Origin: Candidatus Ribeiella danica | Lineage (GTDB): Bacteria > Chloroflexota > Chloroflexia > Chloroflexales > Roseiflexaceae | DNA length: 64,000 nucleotides | Assembly: GCA_016717335.1 (NCBI GenBank) | Contig: JADKFS010000003.1 | Span: 186,001-250,000 of the forward strand | Direction of reading: 5' to 3' | In this document: positions 1 through 7,083 of the stretch, in pieces | How positions within the stretch are numbered: position 1 is the first letter of the stretch | How the letters are laid out: every line of letters starts with the position of its first letter | Made by a program: the position numbers and the translations under genes | Notes under the pieces: model-generated | Databases searched by the model: none | What the model was told of the DNA's origin: nothing | The model's input: only the letters and a program-made list of their open reading frames with translations

Positions 1-559
1 GGCCCTTCTCGGGCATCTTGGAGCGCGGCAGGTCGGACTGCAGCTCGGCCGGCTTCTTGCCGACCAGCGACTCATAGAAGATGAACTCGTCGGCGCTCTG
101 GGCCAGGTGTGCCGAGGCGGCGCCGCCGATGCCGATCACGATCACCTCTTTGCCTTGCTGGCGGATGCTGTTGACCAGCGGGATGAAGTCGCGATCTCCG
201 GTGGCCAGGACGAACTTGGCGATGTTCGGGTTGGTGAAGAGCGTCTTCATCGCGTCGATGCAGAGGTTCATATCGACGCTGTTCTTGATTGCGCGGCCGG
301 TGCGGCCCAGCTCGCGGTCGTAGTAGTACGTCGGCACGTACATAGGCTCGATGGCGTTGGCGTAGAGGGCGCTGGTGACGCGGGGGTAGCGATACCAGTC
401 GGCGTAGGCGCGGGCGATCACGACGCGACCGAAATCTTCGCACCGATCCATGATCATCTCAAAGTTCGGATTCGCGTCCAGCTTGTCACGGACGCTGACG
501 TACACGTTCTCGAAGTCGATAAACACGGCGACGTCAGGTCGATGGCTGTCGTTTGGCAT
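1..559 (-). CDS. NYN-domain (LabA/DUF88-like) protein, 3' end outside window
   Basis: The minus-strand frame from the ATG at 559 stays open to the window edge (186 codons), so the C-terminus is missing. The N-terminus reads VAVFIDFENVYVSV, the first acidic strand of the NYN/PIN-like fold. About 100 residues later comes LATGDRDFIPLV, the conserved second acidic motif, followed by GKEVIVIGIGGAAS. NYN domains are metal-dependent RNase-like domains. Bacterial LabA-type members often carry a C-terminal OST-HTH/LOTUS domain, which could lie beyond the edge. AGGAG lies about 15 nt upstream, further than ideal, so the start is fairly but not fully certain. Several short open frames on the other strand of this stretch are shadows. 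Confidence 0.85.
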   Translation of the reverse strand, partial: MPNDSHRPDVAVFIDFENVYVSVRDKLDANPNFEMIMDRCEDFGRVVIARAYADWYRYPRVTSALYANAIEPMYVPTYYYDRELGRTGRAIKNSVDMNLCIDAMKTLFTNPNIAKFVLATGDRDFIPLVNSIRQQGKEVIVIGIGGAASAHLAQSADEFIFYESLVGKKPAELQSDLPRSKMPEKG

Positions 560-1005
560 TGGCTGTCTGTTTTTCTCCTGTTGGATGAGACAGCGGATGG
601 GAAGCCTCGATCGACATTCCGAGGCCAGACAGCACCCGATTTTGGATCTGCGATTTTGGATTTGCGACAGACGGGGTCTCTCGCGATCCAATATCAAAAA
701 TCAAAAATCAAAATCGCAATGGGTGAGTCAAAGCCCTGGGCATCGCGCCCTGGCTCGCCGGACGGCCCGATTAGCTGAAGAAGCCTGGCTTCCCGCCACG
801 AGTCATCCTGCGACCTGCGCGACAGATCCGATGGAGGCAATCCGCTGTTGGCGTACGTTCCCGATCATCGTTGCATGCAAACCGGCCAGCTCATCGCATC
901 GCCAATCGGCGGGCTGACCGTTCTGATGCGCTGTTAACTATATCACCGGATTGGCGAATACGCAACTGGAAAACGAGCCAACTGCCGAGAATCAAGAGCC
1001 AATTA
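560..1005. other. 446-bp intergenic stretch with one palindromic repeat array
   Basis: No gene was found between the NYN gene and the end of the photolyase gene (both minus strand). The stretch holds one short-unit array at 639-720; the remainder (about 725-1005) shows no recognisable gene, tRNA or riboswitch. It probably contains the promoter of the NYN gene, but no convincing -35/-10 pair was found. Confidence 0.5.
639..720. repeat. Palindromic array of GATTTTGGAT-type units
   Basis: Left arm: repeated GATTTTGGATCTGC/GATTTTGGATTTGC. Right arm: GATCCAATATCAAAAATC with repeated CAAAAATC units, the approximate reverse complement. This is one of many short-unit direct repeats arranged as an inverted repeat in this window. 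Confidence 0.7.
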
Positions 1006-2547
1006 CTATGAGTAGGTATCGGTTTTGGTTATATGTTCTCGATCCTGGGCTCTCGCCCGGCGGTAGAGCGCCAGCGCCTGGGCGCGCTGGGTGGCGTGGT
1101 CCACGACCGGCTCGGGGTAGTCGCGCCCGATCACGACGCCGATCCGGCGCTGCTCGGCCGCGGGTAGGCTCCAGGGCGTGTGGATGTAGCGCTCGGGCAC
1201 GCCGGCTAGCTCGGGCACGTACCGCCGCACGTAGTCGCCGCGCGCGTCGAACTTCTGGCCCTGGCTGGTCGGGTTGAAGATCCTGAAGTACGGCTGCGCG
1301 TCGGTGCCGGTGCCGGCGGCCCACTGCCAGCCCCCGTTGTTCGAGGCGTGGTCGCCATCCACCAGCTGCTGCATGAAGTAGCGCTCGCCCTGGCGCCAGT
1401 CGATCAGCAGGTCCTTGGTCAGGAACGAGGCGACGATCATGCGGGCGCGGTTGTGCATCCACGCCTCGGCGTTCAGCTGGCGCATGGCCGCGTCGACGAT
1501 TGGGTAGCCGGTCTGCCCGGTTCGCCAGGCCTCGAACAGGCGCTGGTCGTTCTCCCACTCCAGGCTGTCGTAGCTGCGCCTGAACGCGCCGTCCAGGACG
1601 TGCGGGAAGTGCGCCAGGATCTGGTAGTAGAAATCGCGCCATGCCAGCTCGCCGATCCAGGCGTCGACCGAGGACGAATGGCCAAGGACCAAGGGCAGCG
1701 TCTCGGCGCTCTTCGACGAAGCGTTGCTGTTTCGCCCTTCGTCCTTGGTCCCCTCGAACGTCTGCAGCGCTGTTCGCAGGCACGCGATCGGCGCCACGCA
1801 GCCGAAGCGCAGGTAGGGCGACAGCCGCGAGGTGCCGTCGATCGCCGGATGCTCGCGGGCCGTCTGGTAGCCGCCGATGCCTGGGCGCTGCTCGCCGCCG
1901 CTCCAGGCCGCCAGTCGCGCCAGGCCGGCCTGCTCGCCACCGGGCGGGATGGTCTGGTGGGTCGAGAAGCCCAGCTCGCCAGCCGAGGGGATTGCCAGCG
2001 ACTCGATCTGCTCGGGCACGGGCGCGAAGGCGGGCAGGCGCTCGTCGGGCGGCGGGCCATCGGCCTCGACACGCGCGCGCCACTGGCGGCGGTAGGGTGT
2101 GTAGACCGTGTAGGGCGTGCCGGCCTTGGTCAGCAGCTCGCCGGCCTCAACCACCACCGCATCCTTGAAGCTGCGCACTTCTACCCCGCGCGCAGCCATG
2201 GTGGCGTGGACGGCCTGGTCGCGGTCCTGGGTGAACGGTGTGTAGTCGCGGTTGAAGCACAGACCGACCGCGCCGGCCTGCTCGGCCAGCTCGCTCAGCC
2301 GCTGGGCCGGCGGGCCGCGCCGGACGATCAGCCGGCTGCCGCGGTCGCGCAGCGCCTGGTCGAGCGCGCGCAGCGAGTCGAGCAGAAAGACGACCCGCGC
2401 GGCGGCGGTGTCGGGCGCGCGCAGGATCGCGTCGTCGAGCACGAACACCGGCACGACCCGGCCCGCGCTTGCGCGCAGCGCCGCCAGCAGTGCGGGATTA
2501 TCGCGCAGCCGCAGGTCGCGGCGGAACCAGTGGATGTAGGTGGGCAT
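1006..2547 (-). CDS. phr: Deoxyribodipyrimidine photolyase (class I CPD photolyase)
   Basis: Encodes 513 residues starting MPTYIHWFRRDLRLRDNP, the typical photolyase N-terminus. The alpha/beta antenna domain covers about residues 1-130; the helical FAD domain carries RLSPYLRFG near 241 and the family signature NNGGWQWAAGTGTDAQPY in the last quarter. The enzyme uses light and FADH- to split cyclobutane pyrimidine dimers. The frame is also open upstream through the neighbouring TPR gene (to 3657), but those residues are out-of-frame TPR sequence, so the ATG at 2547 is the start. Residues about 263-294 (FEGTKDEGRNSNASSKSAET onward) are extra relative to the family and coincide with repeat DNA. 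A repeat array separates it from the upstream TPR gene. Confidence 0.96.
   Translation of the reverse strand: MPTYIHWFRRDLRLRDNPALLAALRASAGRVVPVFVLDDAILRAPDTAAARVVFLLDSLRALDQALRDRGSRLIVRRGPPAQRLSELAEQAGAVGLCFNRDYTPFTQDRDQAVHATMAARGVEVRSFKDAVVVEAGELLTKAGTPYTVYTPYRRQWRARVEADGPPPDERLPAFAPVPEQIESLAIPSAGELGFSTHQTIPPGGEQAGLARLAAWSGGEQRPGIGGYQTAREHPAIDGTSRLSPYLRFGCVAPIACLRTALQTFEGTKDEGRNSNASSKSAETLPLVLGHSSSVDAWIGELAWRDFYYQILAHFPHVLDGAFRRSYDSLEWENDQRLFEAWRTGQTGYPIVDAAMRQLNAEAWMHNRARMIVASFLTKDLLIDWRQGERYFMQQLVDGDHASNNGGWQWAAGTGTDAQPYFRIFNPTSQGQKFDARGDYVRRYVPELAGVPERYIHTPWSLPAAEQRRIGVVIGRDYPEPVVDHATQRAQALALYRRARAQDREHITKTDTYS
1666..1761 (-). repeat. In-frame repeat insertion inside the photolyase gene
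   Basis: On the plus strand this stretch contains CCAAGGACCAAGGG near its left end and CCCTTCGTCCTTGGTCCCC near its right end, an inverted repeat of the same GGACGAA/CCAAGGA units found in the intergenic array at 2556-2625. It encodes about 32 residues with no counterpart in ordinary photolyases, placed between helices of the FAD domain. The reading frame is kept. Confidence 0.75.
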
Positions 2548-2555
2548 ATTCGCCG

Positions 2556-2625
2556 AAGGGACGAAAGACCAAAGACCAAGGACGAAGGGCCGTCTTTCGT
2601 CCTTGGTCCTTCGTTCTTGGTCTTC
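2556..2625. repeat. Palindromic array of GACCAAGGACGAA units
   Basis: Left arm GACGAAAGACCAAAGACCAA, right arm TTGGTCCTTCGTTCTTGGTC: short direct units arranged as an inverted repeat between the TPR gene and phr. The same units recur inside phr (1666-1761), inside the ECF ATPase gene (37109-37294) and near 44840. Confidence 0.85.
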
Positions 2626-2654
2626 TACGCTGAACTGGCGGCAGGGGATGTCGC

Positions 2655-3749
2655 CTACGCAGGGCTTGCCACCGAGGATGTCGCCGCAAGCTCGATCTGC
2701 TCGCGGCAGGCGGTGATGCCCGCGGCGCTCTCGGGCGAGGGGTCGAACTGGTGGGAGCGCACCAGCGCCTCGCGTGCCTCGCGGTAGCGCTTGAGAATGA
2801 ACAGCGCCTTGCCCTTGTTCAACAAGAAGATCGACTTGATCTTCGCGTCCGACGACGAGAGCTCGAGCGCGCGGTTGAGGCACGCCAGCGCCTCTTCGGC
2901 GCGGCCGAGCTCGGTGAGCAGGGCGCCCTTGCTGTTCCAGACGCGCGCGTTGTCGGGCTCGATCTCGAGCGCGCGGTCGTAGCTGCCGAGCGCGTCGTTG
3001 AAGCGGCCCATGTCGGTCAGCGCCATCGCCCGCCAGAGCCAGGCGGTGTGGTTGCGGCTGTCGGCCTCCAGCGCGCGCTCGAACAGCGCGAAGGCATCCT
3101 TCGGCTCGCTCTGGCGCAGCAACATCTGGCCCTGGTCGCAGAGCAGCCGACTCTCGCGCTCGGCGTCGTGGATCTTGCCGGAGTCGGCCAGGTCGATCTC
3201 GGCCAGGCGGGCCATCTGATCGCGCAGCCGCATGATCAGATCGTTCAGGCGCTCGCGCTCGGCCGGCTTCCGCGCGACGAGGTCGAGCTGCTGGACGCGC
3301 TCGCAGACCAGCGCGGCGGCCTTCAGCGCATCGTAGCTGCCGAGCGAGCGGGCGACGTCGACGACCCACTGCGCGAAGGTCAGCAGCGCGATGCGCGCCT
3401 GGCGGCCCTCGGCCGGCGCGATCTCGCCGGCGCGCGTGTAGGCCGCGATCGTCTTCGCGATGTAGGTCTCGCTGATCTGGGACTCGTGGACCGTCAGGCG
3501 CGCGCAGAGGTCGCCCAGCGCGAAGTAGTCGTCGCTCTGCGGCGGGCGGCGCTGGCGTGCGATGCGCCCGAGCGCGCGCACGTCGGGGTGAGCGTCGTTC
3601 GCGAACGGATCGAACGAGCCGCTGATGTCGCGGAACACCGCCAGGATCTGCGACCATAGGCCCGTCTGATCGTCGTCATGGTCGGCGTGGACGGCGGCTC
3701 GGCCGCTCTGGGGCGCCGGTGGGAGGTAGGTGTCGTTTTGTGAGATCAT
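2655..3749 (-). CDS. Tetratricopeptide-repeat protein of unknown role
   Basis: Encodes 364 residues without signal peptide or membrane segment. The N-terminal half is helical with no recognised domain. The C-terminal half is a run of TPR units (for example ALFERALEADSRNHTAWLWR, then YDRALEIEPDNARVWNSKGA, then CLNRALELSSSDAKIKSIFL), a scaffold for protein-protein contacts. The start MISQNDTYLPPAPQ is the first ATG after an AT-rich promoter-like stretch (3780-3830). It lies directly upstream of phr on the same strand, separated by a repeat array, so cotranscription is possible. Partner and function cannot be told from sequence. Confidence 0.85.
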   Translation of the reverse strand: MISQNDTYLPPAPQSGRAAVHADHDDDQTGLWSQILAVFRDISGSFDPFANDAHPDVRALGRIARQRRPPQSDDYFALGDLCARLTVHESQISETYIAKTIAAYTRAGEIAPAEGRQARIALLTFAQWVVDVARSLGSYDALKAAALVCERVQQLDLVARKPAERERLNDLIMRLRDQMARLAEIDLADSGKIHDAERESRLLCDQGQMLLRQSEPKDAFALFERALEADSRNHTAWLWRAMALTDMGRFNDALGSYDRALEIEPDNARVWNSKGALLTELGRAEEALACLNRALELSSSDAKIKSIFLLNKGKALFILKRYREAREALVRSHQFDPSPESAAGITACREQIELAATSSVASPA

Positions 3750-4180
3750 CGGCGTACTCCGGATTGAGGATGATTTGACACATCGTAGACGATAATCTTT
3801 ATAATAACATTACTAAAATGCAAAAACAAATGACAGAGATGACAGAATCGATACGTTGTCGGAGCAAAAGGTTGCGCTGGCCTAATCTGCCTGCCTGGCG
3901 CCGTGATGTGCTTCCTCGGAAAGATGCCGGGGCCGGCGCCGCGCCCCGGCAGAGTGTAGCGGGAGACACAATCAGAAACGGCCGCCCGAAAGGGCGGCCG
4001 TGGAAGCAGTGGTGATCTATCGTTAACGCGTTACCTGGCGTGTAGACGACGGTACGTAGTCATCTGTCTGCCCCTATTAAAGCAGATCGCGTGCCACGGC
4101 GCATCGGCGGCGAGAACGATCGGCGCTCCATCGCACGGCGGAGGGCGCTCCTCCGCAGTGTGTAGCCGCGCCCTTGCTCG
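3750..4180. other. 431-bp intergenic stretch: AT-rich promoter zone and one hairpin
   Basis: The segment 3770-3830 is markedly AT-rich for this genome. Plus strand: TTGACA (3775-3780) and TATAAT (3800-3805), but with a long 19-nt spacer. The minus strand of the same stretch is equally AT-rich and should hold the promoter of the TPR gene. A 65-codon plus-strand frame at 3818-4015 has no Shine-Dalgarno sequence or family resemblance and is not called. A terminator-like hairpin lies at 3978-4001. Nothing was recognised in 4002-4180. Confidence 0.45.
3978..4001. terminator. Hairpin with GAAA loop, terminator-like
   Basis: ACGGCCGCCC-GAAA-GGGCGGCCGT is a perfect 10-bp stem with a GNRA tetraloop. 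No U-tract follows on either strand. It lies between the TPR gene promoter and the end of the MFS gene, so it could act downstream of the MFS gene on the minus strand. Confidence 0.55.
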
Positions 4181-5485
4181 TCACCCGGCCGCCTGGTCCG
4201 CTCTCGGCGCCGACTCCTCCGGGATGAGCCGACCCAGGCGCCGCACCTCCGGCCAGGCGATAGCGACCAGCAGCACGACCAGCACCGTGCCGATGCCGCC
4301 GGCCACCACCGCGCCAATCGTGCCGAGCAGCGTGGCGGCCACGCCCGACTCGAACGCCCCCAGCTCGTTCGAGATGCCGATGAACACGAAGTGCACCGCG
4401 TTCACCCGGCCGCGCATCGCGTCGGGCGTGCGCGTGAGCAGCAGGGTGCTTCGGATCACCACGCTGATATTGTCCAGCGCGCCGAGCAGGCCCAGCATGA
4501 GCATCGAGAGCAGAAAGCTGCGCGACAGGCCAAACACGGCGGTCGCCAGCCCAAACCCGGCGACGACCAGCAGCAGCGTGCGCCCGGCGTGCTTGAACGG
4601 CGGCCGGTGGGCGATCGCCAGCGCCGCGAGGATCGCGCCGACCGCGGGCGCCGCGCGCAGCCAGCCAAGCCCCAGCGCGCCAACCAGCAAGATGTCGCTG
4701 GCGAAGATCGGCAGCAGCGCGGTCGCGCCGCCGAGCAGCACTGCGAACATATCCAGCGTGATCGCCGCCAGGATGATCTTGGTGCTCCACACGAACCGCA
4801 GCCCGGCCAGCAGCGAGGCCAGCGTCGCCGGCTCGTCCGACCGCGCGACCGGGCGCGGGCGCATCAGCCCGGTCATGAGCCCCACCACCAGGAAGATCCC
4901 CGCGATGGCCGCGTAGACGATCCCCGCGCCGCCCTGTAGCGCGATCAGCAGGCCGCCCAGGGCCGGGCCGAGGATCGAGGAGGCCTGCCAGGCGCCGCTC
5001 TCCCACGTCGCGGCGCTGCCGAAATGCTCGGGCGGCACGACCTGCGATAGCAGCGAGGAGGTCGCCGGGCTCTGGAATGACCGCGCGATGCCAATGCCAA
5101 GCAGGCAGGTGTAGATCAGCGGCAGCGGCCCGACGATGAACGACAGCAGCGCCAGCCCCAGCGAGCAGAGCGCCAGCAGCAGCATCGTCACCACCACGAT
5201 CCGCTTGCGGTCGAACCGGTCGGCGACATGCCCGGCCGGCAGCGCCAGCAGCAGCACCGGCAGCACCTGCACCAGCCCGATCAGGCCCAGCGCCAGGGGC
5301 GCGCGCGTGCGCTGGTAGAGCTCCCAGCCGATCGCGACGTTGAGCATCTGCTCGCCGACGACAGAGAGAAACGTGCCGCCGATCAGCAGGCGAAAATCAC
5401 GAAATCGAAGCGCGGCGTACGGGTCGTGCCCGGTCGTGGCCGACGCAGTGGTCTCCTCGGGTCCGTGCCGGTCTGCGGCGCTCAT
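4181..5485 (-). CDS. MFS transporter, DHA3/EntS-like exporter
   Basis: Encodes about 434 residues with 12 hydrophobic segments. FRLLIGGTFLSVVGEQMLNVA at the start of helix 1 and GHVADRFDRKRIVV between helices 2 and 3 are typical of the DHA3 drug/siderophore exporter group. These are proton-driven exporters in the cytoplasmic membrane; the substrate is unknown. ATGs exist at 5506, 5491 and 5485; AAGGGA lies 7 nt before 5485, which is therefore preferred. The gene follows an unknown proline-rich gene (stop at 5507) and a small HTH gene, all on the minus strand, suggesting a small regulated efflux operon. Confidence 0.9.
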   Translation of the reverse strand: MSAADRHGPEETTASATTGHDPYAALRFRDFRLLIGGTFLSVVGEQMLNVAIGWELYQRTRAPLALGLIGLVQVLPVLLLALPAGHVADRFDRKRIVVVTMLLLALCSLGLALLSFIVGPLPLIYTCLLGIGIARSFQSPATSSLLSQVVPPEHFGSAATWESGAWQASSILGPALGGLLIALQGGAGIVYAAIAGIFLVVGLMTGLMRPRPVARSDEPATLASLLAGLRFVWSTKIILAAITLDMFAVLLGGATALLPIFASDILLVGALGLGWLRAAPAVGAILAALAIAHRPPFKHAGRTLLLVVAGFGLATAVFGLSRSFLLSMLMLGLLGALDNISVVIRSTLLLTRTPDAMRGRVNAVHFVFIGISNELGAFESGVAATLLGTIGAVVAGGIGTVLVVLLVAIAWPEVRRLGRLIPEESAPRADQAAG

Positions 5486-5506
5486 AGTCATTCCCTTCAG
5501 ACCCAC

Positions 5507-6046
5507 CTACCTGGGCCGGCGCTTGGTCTCCCCGCGGCGCCGGCCCGGTCGCCGCCCGGCCGAGCTTCCGTCGCGCATCCAGCGCGGCAGCATATCGCTA
5601 TAGCGCTCAGATGCCGTCTGGCGCTGGCCGCGCGGGCGGGCCGGCGCGGCGCTGCGCTCGCGCGAGTTGCCAGGATCGGGGGTGGGCGGCGCCTGCGCTG
5701 GGGTGGGCAATGTCGTCGCGGGGGCGGGCGGCGCCGGCGCTTGCGTGTGGGCCGGCGCTGGTGCCGCCTGGGGGGTGGGCGGCGCCTGGTCGACGCGGAA
5801 GATCAGCGCGGGGCCGGGGCCGGTGCGAAAGTGCAGCAGCAGCCCGCGTCGGCCGGCGGCCGCCTGGAGCTGCTGGCGCACCAGCGCGCGCTGCTCGCCC
5901 GCTGCCAGATCGGCCCGGCCGTAATCGCCGGCAACAAAGCTGTCCAGATAGGCGTCGTACTCTTGTGCGATACGGGCGCGATCGCTGGGCGAACGTGGCT
6001 CCAGCGCGACACCCTCGTTAGCGCTCCGTCGATGAGACTGGGGCAT
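5507..6046 (-). CDS. Hypothetical protein with proline/alanine-rich middle and basic tail
   Basis: Encodes 179 residues. Residues 20-88 look folded and end in LLLHFRTGPGPALIFRVD. Residues 90-130 are a Pro/Ala-rich linker, and the tail is strongly basic (RRPGRRRGETKRRPR). No family is recognised; a compact domain plus basic tail could bind nucleic acid, which is only a guess. It sits between the HTH gene (70 bp upstream) and the MFS gene (about 20 bp to its preferred start) on the same strand. Confidence 0.6.
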   Translation of the reverse strand: MPQSHRRSANEGVALEPRSPSDRARIAQEYDAYLDSFVAGDYGRADLAAGEQRALVRQQLQAAAGRRGLLLHFRTGPGPALIFRVDQAPPTPQAAPAPAHTQAPAPPAPATTLPTPAQAPPTPDPGNSRERSAAPARPRGQRQTASERYSDMLPRWMRDGSSAGRRPGRRRGETKRRPR

Positions 6047-6116
6047 GGGCAGGCTCCTACAATGATCGACTATGATAAGGAGGCGGCATACCCCGCCAGC
6101 GCTATGTCCGATCGCT

Positions 6117-6329
6117 TCACTTCGCTCGCGACGGCACGCCGGCCACCTGGGCTGCGCGCGGTCCGCTCTTCAGACGATCGAGGTCGCCCCGCCGGAACAG
6201 CTTGACTCGTTTGTCGAGCGGGCTGGTCTCGTAGGCGATCACGCCCTCGCGCGCGAGCTGCGCCAGCTTGACCCGGCTCACGCCGATATACTCAGCCGCG
6301 CGCATCAGAGGCAGGTATTCATCGCTCAT
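6117..6329 (-). CDS. Small excisionase/MerR-type helix-turn-helix protein
   Basis: Encodes 70 residues: MSDEYLPLMRAAEYIGVSR, then KLAQLAREGVIAYETSPLDK and KRVKLFRRGDLDRLK. This is the winged HTH of excisionase/MerR-like DNA-binding domains, with the characteristic turn into a beta-hairpin. It is probably a transcription regulator of its own operon (unknown gene and MFS exporter). An ATG at 6350 would overlap the -10 box; the ATG at 6329 has GAGGTG about 7 nt upstream and lies 20 nt after the -10, so it is chosen. Confidence 0.8.
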   Translation of the reverse strand: MSDEYLPLMRAAEYIGVSRVKLAQLAREGVIAYETSPLDKRVKLFRRGDLDRLKSGPRAAQVAGVPSRAK

Positions 6330-6677
6330 CTGTTTCACCTCGGGCGCCAATTATCGCACGATACGTCAATATGTGCAAGGCTGGCGCAAGATGCGTCAAC
6401 AGCCGATCGGGTAGATCGCAGGCCAGCCGCACACCGGCTCGGATAGGCGCGAGAATCGACCAAGGCCGTTACTTTTCGCTTGCTATCGATACTATATGTT
6501 TCGGAAGCATTGCGGGACTGCACCCATGCCGGCATCGATCGTAGCAGATCCAGCCAGCGCAGCCCTCCTATACTGATGAAGGTTGCTTGCCGCGATCCTC
6601 CGGCGACACCCCGCGCCTGCACCGGCGGGATGTGGCAGGCCCGTAGTTATTCAGCATCACAGTGAGACGAGCTTATC
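6330..6677. other. 348-bp divergent intergenic region
   Basis: It holds the promoter of the HTH gene (6350-6378) and must hold that of the small membrane protein gene starting at 6678. Direct repeats ATACGTCAA/ATGCGTCAA (about 6361-6396) lie next to the HTH promoter and could be a binding site. Otherwise nothing is recognised; short open frames here have no support. Confidence 0.4.
6350..6378 (-). promoter_or_regulatory. Sigma-70-type promoter of the HTH-MFS operon
   Basis: Minus strand: TTGCAC, 17-bp spacer, GATAAT. The predicted transcript start is about 14 nt before the ATG at 6329, and TTGACG-like repeats overlap the spacer. Confidence 0.6.
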
Positions 6678-7013
6678 ATGTGGCGTAATCGCATCATCCT
6701 CACCGTCAGCCTCATGGTGTTTGTTTACACGCTGCTGGCCTCCACGAACAGCTGGCTTTGCCGGGCCACCGCGCCGGCGCCGCAGCCACGCGCGTTGCTG
6801 CAGCTCAGCATGTTTGGTGCCAGGATCAGCGCCACCGCCTGGCCGGCCCGCCCAGGGACTGCCGGGTACATCGATCTGTGGGTTGCGCCGCCCGGCGCCG
6901 GCGAGTATCAGCCGCTGCTGCAGGTGTTCGGCGCGCCTGCGCTGCCAGTGGAGCAGACGCCGCCGCCCGACCCCGAGCAGCTCCTGGCGTCGACCGGGGA
7001 GTGTGGCGAGTAG
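6678..7013 (+). CDS. Small hypothetical protein with N-terminal membrane anchor
   Basis: Encodes 111 residues. RNRIILTVSLMVFVYTLLAS forms an N-terminal hydrophobic segment (uncleaved anchor or signal peptide), followed by an Ala/Pro-rich region that should be outside the membrane and ends in a proline/acidic stretch. No family is recognised. The AGACGAG upstream is only a weak ribosome site. A terminator-like hairpin follows directly at 7021. It stands alone between a divergent and a convergent gene. Confidence 0.55.
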   Translation: MWRNRIILTVSLMVFVYTLLASTNSWLCRATAPAPQPRALLQLSMFGARISATAWPARPGTAGYIDLWVAPPGAGEYQPLLQVFGAPALPVEQTPPPDPEQLLASTGECGE

Positions 7014-7020
7014 GGGGTTT

Positions 7021-7047
7021 CAGGGGAGGGCCGCAGGCCCTTCCCTG
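7021..7047 (+). terminator. Hairpin after the small membrane protein gene
   Basis: CAGGGGAGGGCC-GCA-GGCCCTTCCCTG pairs over 12 positions with one G-U wobble. It lies 8 nt after the stop at 7013 and in front of the 3' end of the convergent cyclase gene. Confidence 0.6.
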
Positions 7048-7083
7048 ACCGCGCACTCAAACGGCCTCTAAAAAGACGGTTGT

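Noticed and set aside
1348..2787. Long plus-strand frame (479 codons) opposite the photolyase gene
   Set aside because: Antisense shadow typical of high-GC DNA; the minus-strand protein has clear family motifs.
1006..3657. 883-codon open frame spanning two genes
   Set aside because: Only the part from 2547 on is photolyase; the upstream part is the out-of-frame shadow of the TPR gene.
3818..4015. 65-codon plus-strand frame
   Set aside because: No ribosome site, basic low-information sequence, ends in a hairpin region.
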